A stretch of DNA of 64,000 nt from Geoalkalibacter ferrihydriticus DSM 17813 (GCF_000820505.1 NZ_JWJD01000006.1:681-64680); one strand, 5' to 3'. Positions 40,680 to 49,892 are shown, counted from the first letter of the stretch. A program made the numbers and translations. Notes: generated by a model from the letters alone, not told the origin.

Positions 40680-41729
40680 TCAGCAGCACGCCTTCGGCGT
40701 GCTGTCCCCCGTCGAGGGCGTTGCCGGGTCGCAGGGGAAGGGGCCGAAATGCACTGATTTATCACCCGCGACCCGGAAATGTCTGGCGAAGCGGGTTTGC
40801 GAAACCATGCCGGCGGTGTTGCCGCACACCCGCAGGGGGCGGCCCGTTTCAAACAGATGATGGTCGTCGAGAGCAAAATGGTGAGGACATTCGGGAATGG
40901 TGCCGAGATAGACCGCGACCTGGCCGTAATCTTCGCAGATATCTTCCAGGGGCAGTTTGAAGGCGCGCACCGTGATGGAGTGAAAATCGATCATGCCCGC
41001 CTTGGCTTCCACCTCCTCATTGCCAAGTTCGATGCGGCGACTTGACATCATGCGGTAGTCCAGACATCCCAACTCGCGCAGCAGGCGGCGGAAATCCTCG
41101 ACATACAGCGCCCCGGCCAGACATTCGCCGTGCAGCACCGGGTCGGTGCGCAAGGCGTCCGGAATGCGCCGCCCCGCGAAGACATCGGAAAAATAAAGCT
41201 CGCCGCCGGGCTTGAGCACGCGAAAGATTTCTGAGAACACCCGACGCTTATCCGGAGAAAGATTGATCACACAATTGGACACCACCAGGTCGATGGAATC
41301 ATCGGCGATCCCCGCCCCCAGCAAATCCTCGATATAGCCCTGCCGGAAATCGAGGTTGGGTTTTGCATAACCGAAGCGCGCGGTCTGTCCCTCCAGATGG
41401 CGGCGTGCCACCTCAAGCTGCTCATGCGTCATGTCGAGACCAATGACCCGGCCCTGTTCGCCCACCAGTTTGGAGAGCAGATAGGCGTCGCGCCCGGTGC
41501 CGCAGCCCAGATCGAGCACCGTGCAGCCTTCCAGGGCCGCGGGGATGGGCGAACCGCAGCCGTAAAAGCGCTCGATGATTTCGCTGTCGATCTGAGCCAG
41601 AATGGAGCGATGGTGCGCCGGTACCGCCTCGATGCTGCAACAGGCGCTGGTTTTGAGATCCTTGCTGTTTTTGAGCACCTGGCCGTAGTAGTCTTTGACG
41701 GCGGCGAGGGTTGTCTCGGTGTTGCGCAT
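40680..41729 (-). CDS. arsM: Arsenite methyltransferase ArsM
   Basis: A 349-residue SAM-dependent enzyme. The SAM site is VLDLGCGTGRDAYLLSKLVG; the arsenic-binding Cys residues are in the conserved contexts TSACCSIE (Cys30/31), VVSNCVINLSPDKRRVF and LHGECLAGALY. It methylates As(III) to mono-, di- and trimethyl forms in the cytoplasm and supplies dimethylarsenic to ArsS. The C-terminus ends in CC, which may aid metalloid transfer. ATG 41729 has an AAAGGAAC site. A DUF3179 remnant lies just upstream; arsS is on the same strand 3.5 kb away. Confidence 0.93.
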   Translation of the reverse strand: MRNTETTLAAVKDYYGQVLKNSKDLKTSACCSIEAVPAHHRSILAQIDSEIIERFYGCGSPIPAALEGCTVLDLGCGTGRDAYLLSKLVGEQGRVIGLDMTHEQLEVARRHLEGQTARFGYAKPNLDFRQGYIEDLLGAGIADDSIDLVVSNCVINLSPDKRRVFSEIFRVLKPGGELYFSDVFAGRRIPDALRTDPVLHGECLAGALYVEDFRRLLRELGCLDYRMMSSRRIELGNEEVEAKAGMIDFHSITVRAFKLPLEDICEDYGQVAVYLGTIPECPHHFALDDHHLFETGRPLRVCGNTAGMVSQTRFARHFRVAGDKSVHFGPFPCDPATPSTGDSTPKACC

Positions 41730-41745
41730 GGGTATGGTTCCTTTT

Positions 41746-42195
41746 TTATTCAGATCGAAACAGTTCGCTGTCGGGGTGGATTTCCCTCCACACGAACCAG
41801 TAGGCGCTGATGTAGGGTACCCGCTCCCCATCCTGATCGGTGATGCGCAGTTCGCCCGTCACCTCGTCAAAGGAAAAGGAGAGAGTATTGGCCGCCAACC
41901 GATCTTTGAGTTTACCACTTTTGCGTAATTCTTCCAGGGGATAGGCCTTGGCCGTGCCGTCGAGAACCACCCCGGCCACCACCTCTTTGCCGGGAAAATC
42001 GGAAACCAGCTCGCGGAAAAAGCCGAACAGCCCGCTGCGGCTGCGGTAATAGTTTTCGTAGGGATCGCGGCTGTAATCGCGCACATGCCCGGTTTCGAGA
42101 GACAGCACGACGGTGTCTGGGTGATGTCGCTTCCATTGTTCCCAGGTGGCGCCGGCAAGAAGAACTGTCGTCCCGGTGACAATTGCAGGTATATT
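41746..42195 (-). pseudogene. DUF3179 protein, 3' remnant
   Basis: The minus strand encodes the last third of a DUF3179 protein: IPAIVTGTTVLL, TWEQWKRHHPDTVVLS, ETGHVRDYSRDPYENYYRS, KEVVAGVVLDGTAKAYP and ISAYWFVWREIHPDS. The frame stays open a little upstream but has no homology and no plausible start, so the gene lost its first two thirds. It runs straight into arsM. Confidence 0.7.
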
Positions 42196-42273
42196 TTTGT
42201 GCCATCTGGGCGGTTTTAGGGAGACAGGGTCGCAAAGAGGGAAAAGGAGGCGAGGGAAAAAACGGCCCTTTCT

Positions 42274-42855
42274 TCAAACAACCATGTACATGAGGATCAG
42301 GCGGCCCACTGCAAGACCGATGGTGGAACCGAGCAGGGCACCGACAAGGACGTCGGTGGGGTAGTGCAGACCGAGGAAGATGCGTGAAAACCCGATGAGG
42401 ATCGCCATGGGTAGAAAAATTCCCAGGGAACCCGGCAGCAGCACGGCCAGGGCGCCGCAGACCGCAAAGGCCGTCATGGTGTGGCCGGAGGGAAAGGAAA
42501 ACCTGTCCGGCGGCAACATCTGGCAGGGCAGATCGGCCCATATTTCAAAAGGGCGCGGTCGCCCGATGCGGTTTTTGACCAGGGTGAACAAGGCGACGCA
42601 CAGGGCGATGGATATGCCCGCCGCCAGCGCCGCCCAGCGCTCGACGGCGCCGCCGCAGGTGAGCAGGACCACAGCGGTCAGATACCACAAGGGGCCGTCG
42701 CCCAGACGGCTGGCCGCGCGCATGAGGGTGGTGACGGGTTGAAAGCGGCGCAGGTCGCAAACCCTCTGCATCATGCGGGCTTCAACCGGCGTTATGTGGC
42801 GTGCGTAATAATCGACCAGGCCGCCGTGGGCCTTGGCTTTTTTCGGGGTCAGCAT
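42274..42855 (-). CDS. PAP2-family phosphatase
   Basis: A 193-residue membrane protein with the three PAP2 motifs: KNRIGRPRP, SFPSGHT and SRIFLGLHYPTD. Six TM segments are suggested. It should dephosphorylate a lipid phosphate such as phosphatidate or undecaprenyl pyrophosphate. ATG 42855 overlaps the end of the glycosyltransferase gene. In the DGK-GT4-PAP2 order, the pair of kinase and phosphatase with a sugar transferase suggests turnover of diacylglycerol-based lipids. Confidence 0.9.
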   Translation of the reverse strand: MLTPKKAKAHGGLVDYYARHITPVEARMMQRVCDLRRFQPVTTLMRAASRLGDGPLWYLTAVVLLTCGGAVERWAALAAGISIALCVALFTLVKNRIGRPRPFEIWADLPCQMLPPDRFSFPSGHTMTAFAVCGALAVLLPGSLGIFLPMAILIGFSRIFLGLHYPTDVLVGALLGSTIGLAVGRLILMYMVV

Positions 42856-44072
42856 GATGGGTCTCCCTGAGAATCGCGGGCTTTCAGGCTCGCGGATGAT
42901 TGCGGGGCCCTGTCCTGGGCCGTTGTCGAGATCTGCGCGCCCGCGCGGGCCTGAAGATAAGCCTGGCGCACCACTTCGTTGATCTGGTGCCAATTCTGGC
43001 GCTGTGCAAAGGCGCGCGCGTTGGCGCCCGTGCGCCGTATCGCCTCCCCGTCGGCCAGAAAACGCGCCATGGCGCGCGTGAAGGCCGGAGCTGAAATTTC
43101 CGTGACCAGGTGTCCGGTCGTCCCATGGCAGACAATGTCTTGCGGGCCAGGGACTTTGAAGCCGATCACCGGCAGGCCTGAGGCCATGGCTTCGAGCATG
43201 ACGTTGCCGAAGGTTTCCGTGAGAGACGGAAAGGCCATGATGTCGGCGGCGGCATAGAGACGCGCAAGTTCTTCGCCCTGCTGGTAGCCGGTAAAGACCA
43301 CCCGCTGATCGGCTTCGGCAGCGAGCTTGGTGCGTAGAGGACCGTCGCCGATAAGCATTAGGCGTGCGCGCGGATCAGCCAGGTCGCGAAAGGCGTTCAT
43401 GAGCATCGGGAGGTTTTTCTCCGCAGCCAGGCGGCCGCAGTAAACAAAGACCACATCCTCTGGAGCAAAACCGAGTTCCCTGCGCTGCCGCGCATCGCGC
43501 TTGACCGGATCAAATCGCTCGCAATCGACACCCCGGCCCCAGGTGCCGACCCGCTCAAATCCCTCGGTGTGGAGTATGTCGCGGATAGAAGGGGTCGGAC
43601 AAAAGGTCCGCGCCGTTTGGTTGTGAAACCAGCGCAGGTAGCGCCAGACCGAAGTCTCGATGAATCCGAGCCGATAGGAAACCATGTACTGGGAGAAATT
43701 GGTGTGGTAGGAGCTGATCATCGGCACGCCGAGTTTTCTGGCCGCCAGCAGCGCGGCCCAGCCCAGAGGGCCTTCGGTGGCGATGTGGATCACGTCCGGC
43801 GCGATGTCGCGCAGAATGCGCCTGACGCGTCCGGGTCGGGTAAAGGGCAACAGTATTTCCGGGTAGTTGGGCAGGCTCAGGGCGCCGAAGGCGGTGACCT
43901 CAAGTCCGGGTTTGGCTTGCGGTGGATTGTCGCGGTAGCGCGGAATGAGCAGGTGGACGCTGTCACCTTGGGACTGCAGATGCGTGACCAGGCGATCCAG
44001 GGTTTTAGAGACGCCATTGATCTGCGGAAGATAGGTTTCGGTGACAAGGGCGATTTTCAACGGTTTTTTCAT
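42849..44072 (-). CDS. GT4-family glycosyltransferase
   Basis: A 407-residue GT-B enzyme: KIALVTETYLPQINGVSKTL at the start, SSYHTNFSQY, YCGRLAAEKNLPMLM, and the nucleotide-sugar EX7E motif in SLTETFGNVMLEAMASGLPVI. It resembles MgtA/SqdX-like glycolipid mannosyl- or glucosyltransferases. The ATGA overlap (44072-44069) with the upstream diacylglycerol kinase gene couples the two. Diacylglycerol or phosphatidylinositol-like acceptors are likely, by inference from the neighbours. Confidence 0.9.
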   Translation of the reverse strand: MKKPLKIALVTETYLPQINGVSKTLDRLVTHLQSQGDSVHLLIPRYRDNPPQAKPGLEVTAFGALSLPNYPEILLPFTRPGRVRRILRDIAPDVIHIATEGPLGWAALLAARKLGVPMISSYHTNFSQYMVSYRLGFIETSVWRYLRWFHNQTARTFCPTPSIRDILHTEGFERVGTWGRGVDCERFDPVKRDARQRRELGFAPEDVVFVYCGRLAAEKNLPMLMNAFRDLADPRARLMLIGDGPLRTKLAAEADQRVVFTGYQQGEELARLYAAADIMAFPSLTETFGNVMLEAMASGLPVIGFKVPGPQDIVCHGTTGHLVTEISAPAFTRAMARFLADGEAIRRTGANARAFAQRQNWHQINEVVRQAYLQARAGAQISTTAQDRAPQSSASLKARDSQGDPSC

Positions 44073-44938
44073 GCGGGCCTCAATATGGTCAGGGATTCTC
44101 GCGCGACGGTGAACTCCATAGGCAGGCGGCCGATGATGTCGCCGTCGGCCTGAACCGGCAGGGGCAGAGCGCAGCGCACATAGGCCTGAGTCGCCTTGCG
44201 GTACAGAACATCGGGCAGTTCCAGGTGTCGGCCGCGCGCGATGCCGGCAATGTAGCGGGTCAGCGGCAGGAGTCCGTGGCGGCGGAAAATGCACAGGTCG
44301 AGTTCGGGCAATTCAAGTCCGGCCAGGGGTGTTGCCTTAAAGTCGCCGCCGTAGTGGCGAGATTTTCCGATGATCACGCCGTAACCAGTGAGAATCTCTC
44401 CGTCCACCTCGATTTCCAACTGCTGGCTCGGTGGAGCGAGCAGGACGCGCAATCCGGTGAGCACATAGGCCAATTTGCCGAGCATTTTTTTGAGACCCAA
44501 ATCAAGTTTGTAAACGACCTGCGCATCAAAGCCGACCCCCGCCATCAGCAAAAAATGCCGGTTTCCGGCAACGCCAAGGTGAACACGCTGGGCGCGGCCG
44601 TCACAAATTGCCGCGATGGCTTCTTCAAGGTTGCTGCTTAGCCCGATTTCACGGGCAAAGACATTCGCCGTGCCAAGCGGCAGAATCCCGAGAGGGATAG
44701 CGGTCCCAGCCAATCCATTGATGATTTCATTGATGGTGCCGTCCCCACCGGCGGCAACCACGGCTCTGGGATTCTGTGCCATGGCTTGCTGACAGAGCAT
44801 GAGCCCGTCGCCCCTGCGCTGCGTGTACCACACATCAACCTTCGCCCCTCTGCGACGCAGGGCGGCGACCGACTGCTCGATCCGTTGCGGGCAGCGCCGC
44901 CCGGCGATTGGATTGGCAATAACAATGATAGGACGCAT
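44069..44938 (-). CDS. Diacylglycerol/lipid kinase (YegS/DgkB family)
   Basis: A 289-residue soluble lipid kinase: MRPIIVIANPIAGRRCPQ at the start, the nucleotide motif VVAAGGDGTINEIINGL and PLGTANVFAREIG. These proteins phosphorylate diacylglycerol or related lipids at the membrane. It heads the three-gene operon. ATG 44938 is chosen because it gives the canonical start; an upstream in-frame start lacks support. Confidence 0.9.
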   Translation of the reverse strand: MRPIIVIANPIAGRRCPQRIEQSVAALRRRGAKVDVWYTQRRGDGLMLCQQAMAQNPRAVVAAGGDGTINEIINGLAGTAIPLGILPLGTANVFAREIGLSSNLEEAIAAICDGRAQRVHLGVAGNRHFLLMAGVGFDAQVVYKLDLGLKKMLGKLAYVLTGLRVLLAPPSQQLEIEVDGEILTGYGVIIGKSRHYGGDFKATPLAGLELPELDLCIFRRHGLLPLTRYIAGIARGRHLELPDVLYRKATQAYVRCALPLPVQADGDIIGRLPMEFTVARESLTILRPA

Positions 44939-45282
44939 GCTCAGCTCCAGGAGCGAATGAAAAAAGGCGGCATGCCCACGCACCCCGCCCCTGTGGTGTT
45001 TCTGCTTTTATCTTTCCCTGCCTCTTTCACTTTTCCCTCGCTTCCAAAATTTCCCGAAGCATAGGGCCCGAATGTTTTGCTCGGGTTATGTCCCTGTCAA
45101 GGTTTGATTATTTTTGCGGATGTGGTGCTGAAACTTCGGCCGGAATTTCAACCCGTCGACGCTCATTGAAATTTATCGAAATATTGATGGTCCCATAACG
45201 GGGCCAAAACAATTCTTTTGGATAATTCCTTCGCAGGCGGCAGATGTCAGGTATTTCCCAAACCCCCGAAGGAGGAGAAGTC
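44939..45282. other. Divergent promoter region between lipid kinase and phoA
   Basis: 344 bp without a gene. A weak stem CCCGA...TCGGG lies at about 45067-45088. CTGTCAAGGTTTGATT at 45094-45109 is reminiscent of a PHO half-site but no 11-bp phased partner is convincing. The GGAGGAG site of phoA is at the end. Confidence 0.5.
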
Positions 45283-47007
45283 ATGTTCGAAAGAATGCGC
45301 AAAAATGCAACGGCTGTTGCGGTCAGTACCTGTTTGACCCTGGTGGCCACCAGTGCTTTTGCCGGTTGGGATTATGACCACCCGCGCAATAACGCCCGTT
45401 CCGGCAACCTCAAAAATGCCATCATCATGATCCCCGATGGCTGCAATGAAGCCATCCAGACCCTGGCCCGTTGGTACAAGGGCGACTCCCTGCATGTCGA
45501 TCTGATGCAACCGGGTACCGTAAAAACACACATGGCCAATTCGGTGATCGCCGGTTCGGCCGCGGCGGGGACGTCTGTTGCCACCGGTCACAAAACCACC
45601 GTGCGCTTTCTCGGCGTCGGTCCGCGCGAAAACGACCTGCTCACCGCTCTTGAACCCACCGCGGCCCCTTACGCACCCATCGCCAACATCATGGAAGCCG
45701 CCCAGCGTGAGGGCAAATCGGTGGGGTTGGTCGCAACTTCGCGCATCACCCATGCGACGCCCGCCGCGTTTGGCGTCCATATCCATAATCGCGGATGGGA
45801 CAATGAAATCATGGAACACCTGGTTTACAATAACTTCGACGTCGTTCTCGGCGGCGGCGCCCGGCATCTTCTGCCCCAGGGCGAATTGTACACCACGGCT
45901 TTCGGCGCTGAATGGGCGGGTTCCCGCGCCGATGGCGAAAATCTTATGGATGAGCTTCTGGAGCGCGGTTATCAATTCGTCGACAACAAGGATGACCTGT
46001 GGAGCATCTCTTCGGGCAAAGTCTGGGGCCTGTTCAACGCCAGCCATATGCAGCCCGACATCGACCGTGAATATTTCGCGCCCACCGAACCCTCGCTGGC
46101 AGAGATGACGGCCAAGGCCATTGAGATCCTGTCCCAAAACCCCAAGGGCTTTGTGCTGATGGTGGAAGGTTCGCAGGTCGATTGGGCCGGTCACAACAAC
46201 GACCCCATCTACATGGTCACCGATTTCCTCGCCTTCGACGAAGCCGTAGGCGTTGCCAAGGAATTTGCCAAAAACGATCGCAAAACCCTGGTCATGGCTT
46301 ATCCCGATCACAACACCGGCGGCATGACCATCGGCCATTACACCACGGCCGTTGGCTACACGGCGACCAAAGTCGAGGATCTGATCGACCCCCTCAAAGG
46401 GATGACAACGACCGCTAACGGCGTCATCGCCAGAATGTACGATGGGTCCGATTTCGCTCTGGCGCAAAGCGTGCGCGACAACTGGTCCATCGAGTTGAGC
46501 GATGAGGACATCGCCGAAATCCGCGCGTTGCAACCCTCCGTCGGCCTCAGCTATGCCCTGGCGCGCACCGTCAGCAAGAATCATACGGTCATCGGTTGGA
46601 CCACCCACGGCCACACCGGCGAAACCGTTCCTCTGTGGATGGTCGGCACCCCGGCCCCCAGTCGCGTCATCGACAACACCGAACTGGCCTATATCGCCGC
46701 CAATGCCATCGGTGTGGATCTCGACCGGACCACCCAGGAGTTGTTCGTCGATCTGGACGAGGTGACCAGTAACTACACCATCGACACCCGCGATCCCGCC
46801 AATCCGGTGGTTATGGTCGGCGGCGCCGCTCTGCCCGTGAGCAAGGATTACATGATCAAGAACAACGAGATCATCCAACTGCCCGGTCTCACGGTTTATG
46901 CGCCGGTGACTGGCAAGGTCTATGTCTCCCGGCAGGCAATAAAAGAGCTTGACCTGAACAAGAAACGGGGACAGCGCGGCGTGTTCCCGGCAATGGTGGT
47001 TCGCTGA
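45283..47007 (+). CDS. phoA: Alkaline phosphatase (PhoA superfamily)
   Basis: A 574-residue secreted enzyme with a signal peptide ending near SAFAG. Metal and active-site positions: first metal Asp in IIMIPDG, nucleophile Ser in AGSAAAGTS, VEGSQVDWAGHNND (Mg/Zn ligands), YPDHNTGGM, and the late HGHTGE His. In E. coli the nucleophile is Asp101-Ser102; here the Asp is Gly, and GMG after the first Asp is GCN. It should release phosphate from organic esters in the periplasm. GGAGGAG precedes ATG 45283. Confidence 0.92.
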   Translation: MFERMRKNATAVAVSTCLTLVATSAFAGWDYDHPRNNARSGNLKNAIIMIPDGCNEAIQTLARWYKGDSLHVDLMQPGTVKTHMANSVIAGSAAAGTSVATGHKTTVRFLGVGPRENDLLTALEPTAAPYAPIANIMEAAQREGKSVGLVATSRITHATPAAFGVHIHNRGWDNEIMEHLVYNNFDVVLGGGARHLLPQGELYTTAFGAEWAGSRADGENLMDELLERGYQFVDNKDDLWSISSGKVWGLFNASHMQPDIDREYFAPTEPSLAEMTAKAIEILSQNPKGFVLMVEGSQVDWAGHNNDPIYMVTDFLAFDEAVGVAKEFAKNDRKTLVMAYPDHNTGGMTIGHYTTAVGYTATKVEDLIDPLKGMTTTANGVIARMYDGSDFALAQSVRDNWSIELSDEDIAEIRALQPSVGLSYALARTVSKNHTVIGWTTHGHTGETVPLWMVGTPAPSRVIDNTELAYIAANAIGVDLDRTTQELFVDLDEVTSNYTIDTRDPANPVVMVGGAALPVSKDYMIKNNEIIQLPGLTVYAPVTGKVYVSRQAIKELDLNKKRGQRGVFPAMVVR

Positions 47008-47037
47008 TTTCCTAAGCTTTCTCTGCCGCTGTAACAT

Positions 47038-47074
47038 AAAAAGCCCCGCACTCCTTGGAGCGCGGGGCTTTTTT
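47038..47074. terminator. Bidirectional terminator between phoA and the lipoprotein gene
   Basis: AAGCCCCGC (47041-47049) pairs with GCGGGGCTT (47062-47070); A and T runs flank it on both sides, so it can serve both converging genes. Confidence 0.93.
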
Positions 47075-47098
47075 CCAATGGATGAGCAAGCGTCTGTC

Positions 47099-47569
47099 TC
47101 AATACACCTCGAAATAAATTGGATAATCAAAAATCGTATCTTTTTCGTGTCTCGCCCAGGGAATAAAATCGGAATCCATGATGAAGTCCGAAACTCTGTC
47201 AGCCAATGTCTCCGAAGATACAGTCGTTTCAAGTACCTCGACGGCAATCGGCTCGCCTGTGTATTCCACCCTGACCCGCACCAGAATCAGGCCGGCATGC
47301 AAGGGCTCACCTTGGGCGCGCAGCAGATTAAACAATACCTGCCCATTACACACGGCGGAGCGCATGTCGGCGATGAGACTCAACTCCGTGCGTGGCCCTT
47401 GAATGACTTTGAGTCCTTCGACCCGCTTGGGAATAATTTCCAGACATTCGCGTGGATCAAAGGTTGTCGGTCGTGGCTGACTGCAACCGCTTGCGAAAAT
47501 GCAGGTTGTCGCCAAACATACACACAGGAAAAACCTTGAAACCCAGGCGCGCTTTGAATCATTTGTCAT
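47099..47569 (-). CDS. Lipoprotein with AgmX/TonB-C-like domain
   Basis: A 156-residue protein with a lipobox at CIFASGC (Cys about 29). The remainder looks like an AgmX/PglI C-terminal domain: VCNGQVLFNLLRAQGEPLHAGLILVRVRVEYTGEPIAVEVLE then FIPWARHEKDTIFDYPIYFEVY, the G-V-V pattern of TonB-type C-termini. It is likely anchored to a membrane facing the periplasm. Function unknown. GGAG precedes the ATG. Confidence 0.7.
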   Translation of the reverse strand: MTNDSKRAWVSRFFLCVCLATTCIFASGCSQPRPTTFDPRECLEIIPKRVEGLKVIQGPRTELSLIADMRSAVCNGQVLFNLLRAQGEPLHAGLILVRVRVEYTGEPIAVEVLETTVSSETLADRVSDFIMDSDFIPWARHEKDTIFDYPIYFEVY

Positions 47570-47829
47570 TTTTTTCTCCTTGTCGTGAGATGTCTCTATG
47601 AACCGCTAAGGAGTCGTGTCATAGCGCGGAAATATTTTCTTAAGATGAGGCGTATTCATCAAATGGCGTCGAAAGCGCGCGGGCGCTAAGGAAAAAGCCC
47701 GGAGCGCTACCCTGATAATCAGAAATTAACCTGAATCTCGATTGCCTTTAACAAAATCTAAGGATATTGACGGGCGACCCAGGAAAAGCGCCTCCCGAGG
47801 GCGGCGCTCATTTTTCAGGAGCCTTGTCG

Positions 47830-49632
47830 ATGTCTCGAAACGCAGCCGCTGCTGACATTTTTCGTTTCCGGTTCAAACAAAAACCCTTGGCGCAAAGGGC
47901 GCTTTTTCCGCTGCAACGCGGTACCGAATATCTGTTGGCTCTGGACAAATGCCGGCGCATGTATGCGCATCTGCCCGAGGGCCCTCCCGAAAACTTTTGT
48001 GCACGGGCTCTTGACGCCTTACACGTTAAACTCCGGGTAAGCCCCGGCGATCTGGCGCGCATTCCGGTCCGGGGGCCCCTCATTGTGGTGGCCAACCATC
48101 CCTTTGGGGCCGTCGAGGGGCTGGCGCTGCTCAGCCTGCTGCAGCAGGTGCGGCCGGATATATGTGTCCTGGCCAATTCCCTGCTCCACCGGATTCCGGA
48201 GCTGCGCCTTTCCATGATTGCCGTAGACCTCTTCGGCGGCTTTGACGGCAAGCACAAAAACGTCGGTGGTTTGCGCAAAGGTCTCCGCCAACTCGCGCAG
48301 GGCGGGGTACTGGTTATCTTTCCAGCCGGTGAGGTGTCCCATCTCAATCTGAGCCGAGCGGCCATCGATGATCCGCCCTGGTCCCAGAGCCTGGCCCGTC
48401 TTGTGCGGGCTTCTTCGGCACCGGTGCTGCCGGTCTACTTCCCTGGGCGTAACAGTCTGGTATTTCAGGTGATGGGATTGATTCATCCGGTCTTGCGCAC
48501 CGCTATGCTCCCCCACGAATTGCTCAACAAGAGAATGCGAAGCCTTGAAGTGCGCATCGGATTCCCGATCGCCTTTCGTCGCCTGCACACAATGAGCAAC
48601 GCGGACATGACCGACTATCTGCGCAGCAAAACCTATCTACTGCGGCAGCGCGGCCAACCTGTCGCCGCCAGAACGCAAGCGCGCCCTGGCGAAAGCATTC
48701 GTCCGCCCATCTCCGCCGAGCTGCTGGAAAAGGAAGTCCTGGCAATTCCACCCGCGCAGTGCCTGTTCGAAAGTGGCTCCTATCAGGTTTTTTGCGCGGC
48801 GTCCGGTCAAATTCCTCAGGTGTTGCTCGAAATTGGCCGGTTGCGCGAGTTGACCTTTCGTGGGGTGGGTGAGGGGACCGGGCGGGCTTTGGATCTCGAC
48901 CCCTTTGATGCCTATTACACCCACCTGTTCGCTTGGCAGCGTGAAACCCGCGAAATTATCGGCGCATACCGTCTTGGGCGCAGCGATGAAATCCTTGCCG
49001 CCGCGGGCCCCCAGGGTCTTTATACCAACACGCTGTTTCGTTACCGTCCCGAATTTTTCAACGAACTAGGCCCGGCCCTGGAACTGGGTCGCTCCTTCGT
49101 CCAGCCCAAATACCAGAAAAGTTACAACCCCCTGATGCTGCTGTGGAAGGGCATCGGTCGCTTTGTGGCGAAAAATCCGCAGTATGCCAAGCTTTTCGGT
49201 CCCGTCAGCATCAGCCGCGAATACCAGCCCGCTTCCCGGAAATGGATGGTGAGCACCCTCGTTGACGCCTACTCCATCCCCGAGCTTGCCCGCATGGTCA
49301 AGGCGCGGCGCCCGCTGCGGTTGAAAGAAAACCGCTTCGGGTGCAAAGAGATCAACAAAATGACTTCGGACTTTGACGAGATGGAGTTGGTGGTGGCGGA
49401 CCTGGAAGCCGACGGCAAAGGTGTGCCGGTTTTGTTGCGCCAGTATCTGAGTCTCGGCGGTCGCTATCTGGCTTTCAATGTAGATGAAGACTTCAGTGAT
49501 GTCCTCGACGGACTGGTTCTGGTCGATCTGCGTCAAACGGACAGAAAAACACTTGAGCGTTATTGCGGACGTGCGGGCGCGGCTGAATTTTTAGCGCTTC
49601 ATGAGCACCGGGATTTGGCGGAAGGCTTTTAA
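47830..49632 (+). CDS. olsF: OlsF-like bifunctional ornithine lipid synthase (acyltransferase + GNAT)
   Basis: A 600-residue two-domain protein. The N-terminal half is a PlsC/OlsA-like acyltransferase (VVANHPFGAVEGLAL is the HX4D-like block, HPFG..E; and FPAGEVSHLNL). The C-terminal half is OlsB-like N-acyltransferase (PFDAYYTHLFAWQRETREIIGAYRLG, LELGRSFVQPKYQKSYNPLMLLWKGIGRFV). This order matches OlsF, which makes ornithine lipid in one polypeptide. Ornithine lipids replace phospholipids under phosphate limitation, fitting phoA and the pst genes nearby. ATG 47830 has an AGGAG site about 10 nt upstream. Confidence 0.85.
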   Translation: MSRNAAAADIFRFRFKQKPLAQRALFPLQRGTEYLLALDKCRRMYAHLPEGPPENFCARALDALHVKLRVSPGDLARIPVRGPLIVVANHPFGAVEGLALLSLLQQVRPDICVLANSLLHRIPELRLSMIAVDLFGGFDGKHKNVGGLRKGLRQLAQGGVLVIFPAGEVSHLNLSRAAIDDPPWSQSLARLVRASSAPVLPVYFPGRNSLVFQVMGLIHPVLRTAMLPHELLNKRMRSLEVRIGFPIAFRRLHTMSNADMTDYLRSKTYLLRQRGQPVAARTQARPGESIRPPISAELLEKEVLAIPPAQCLFESGSYQVFCAASGQIPQVLLEIGRLRELTFRGVGEGTGRALDLDPFDAYYTHLFAWQRETREIIGAYRLGRSDEILAAAGPQGLYTNTLFRYRPEFFNELGPALELGRSFVQPKYQKSYNPLMLLWKGIGRFVAKNPQYAKLFGPVSISREYQPASRKWMVSTLVDAYSIPELARMVKARRPLRLKENRFGCKEINKMTSDFDEMELVVADLEADGKGVPVLLRQYLSLGGRYLAFNVDEDFSDVLDGLVLVDLRQTDRKTLERYCGRAGAAEFLALHEHRDLAEGF

Positions 49633-49655
49633 TTTATGTCTCAAAGGAGTGCGAT

Positions 49656-49892
49656 ATGCTGACCCTGCTTTGGCTCTGGCCCGTATCGGCCCTGATCACG
49701 GTGCTGTTATATGCGGCGGTGTCGTTCTGGTTTGACGGCAAGTTCAGTTTGAGCGAATGGATCAAGCTGTGGTTGCTGATTATGGTTGTCCTCGGACCTG
49801 TGGGTACGCTGTTGAGTTTAAGGTTTTTGTGCAGCGTCATTTTCGAGGTGCACCGTGAAACGCGGCGCCTCAAACAGGTGGCTGCGCGCTGA
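49656..49892 (+). CDS. Small two-TM membrane protein
   Basis: A 78-residue protein with two TM helices (about 3-25 and 37-60) and a basic C-terminus (HRETRRLKQVAAR). AAAGGAG precedes the ATG. It follows olsF by 23 nt and overlaps the next gene. I do not recognise the family. Confidence 0.7.
   Translation: MLTLLWLWPVSALITVLLYAAVSFWFDGKFSLSEWIKLWLLIMVVLGPVGTLLSLRFLCSVIFEVHRETRRLKQVAAR

Noticed and set aside
45247-47247. 666-codon minus-strand open frame opposite phoA
   Set aside because: Shadow of phoA, and it would run through the strong bidirectional terminator at 47038-47074.
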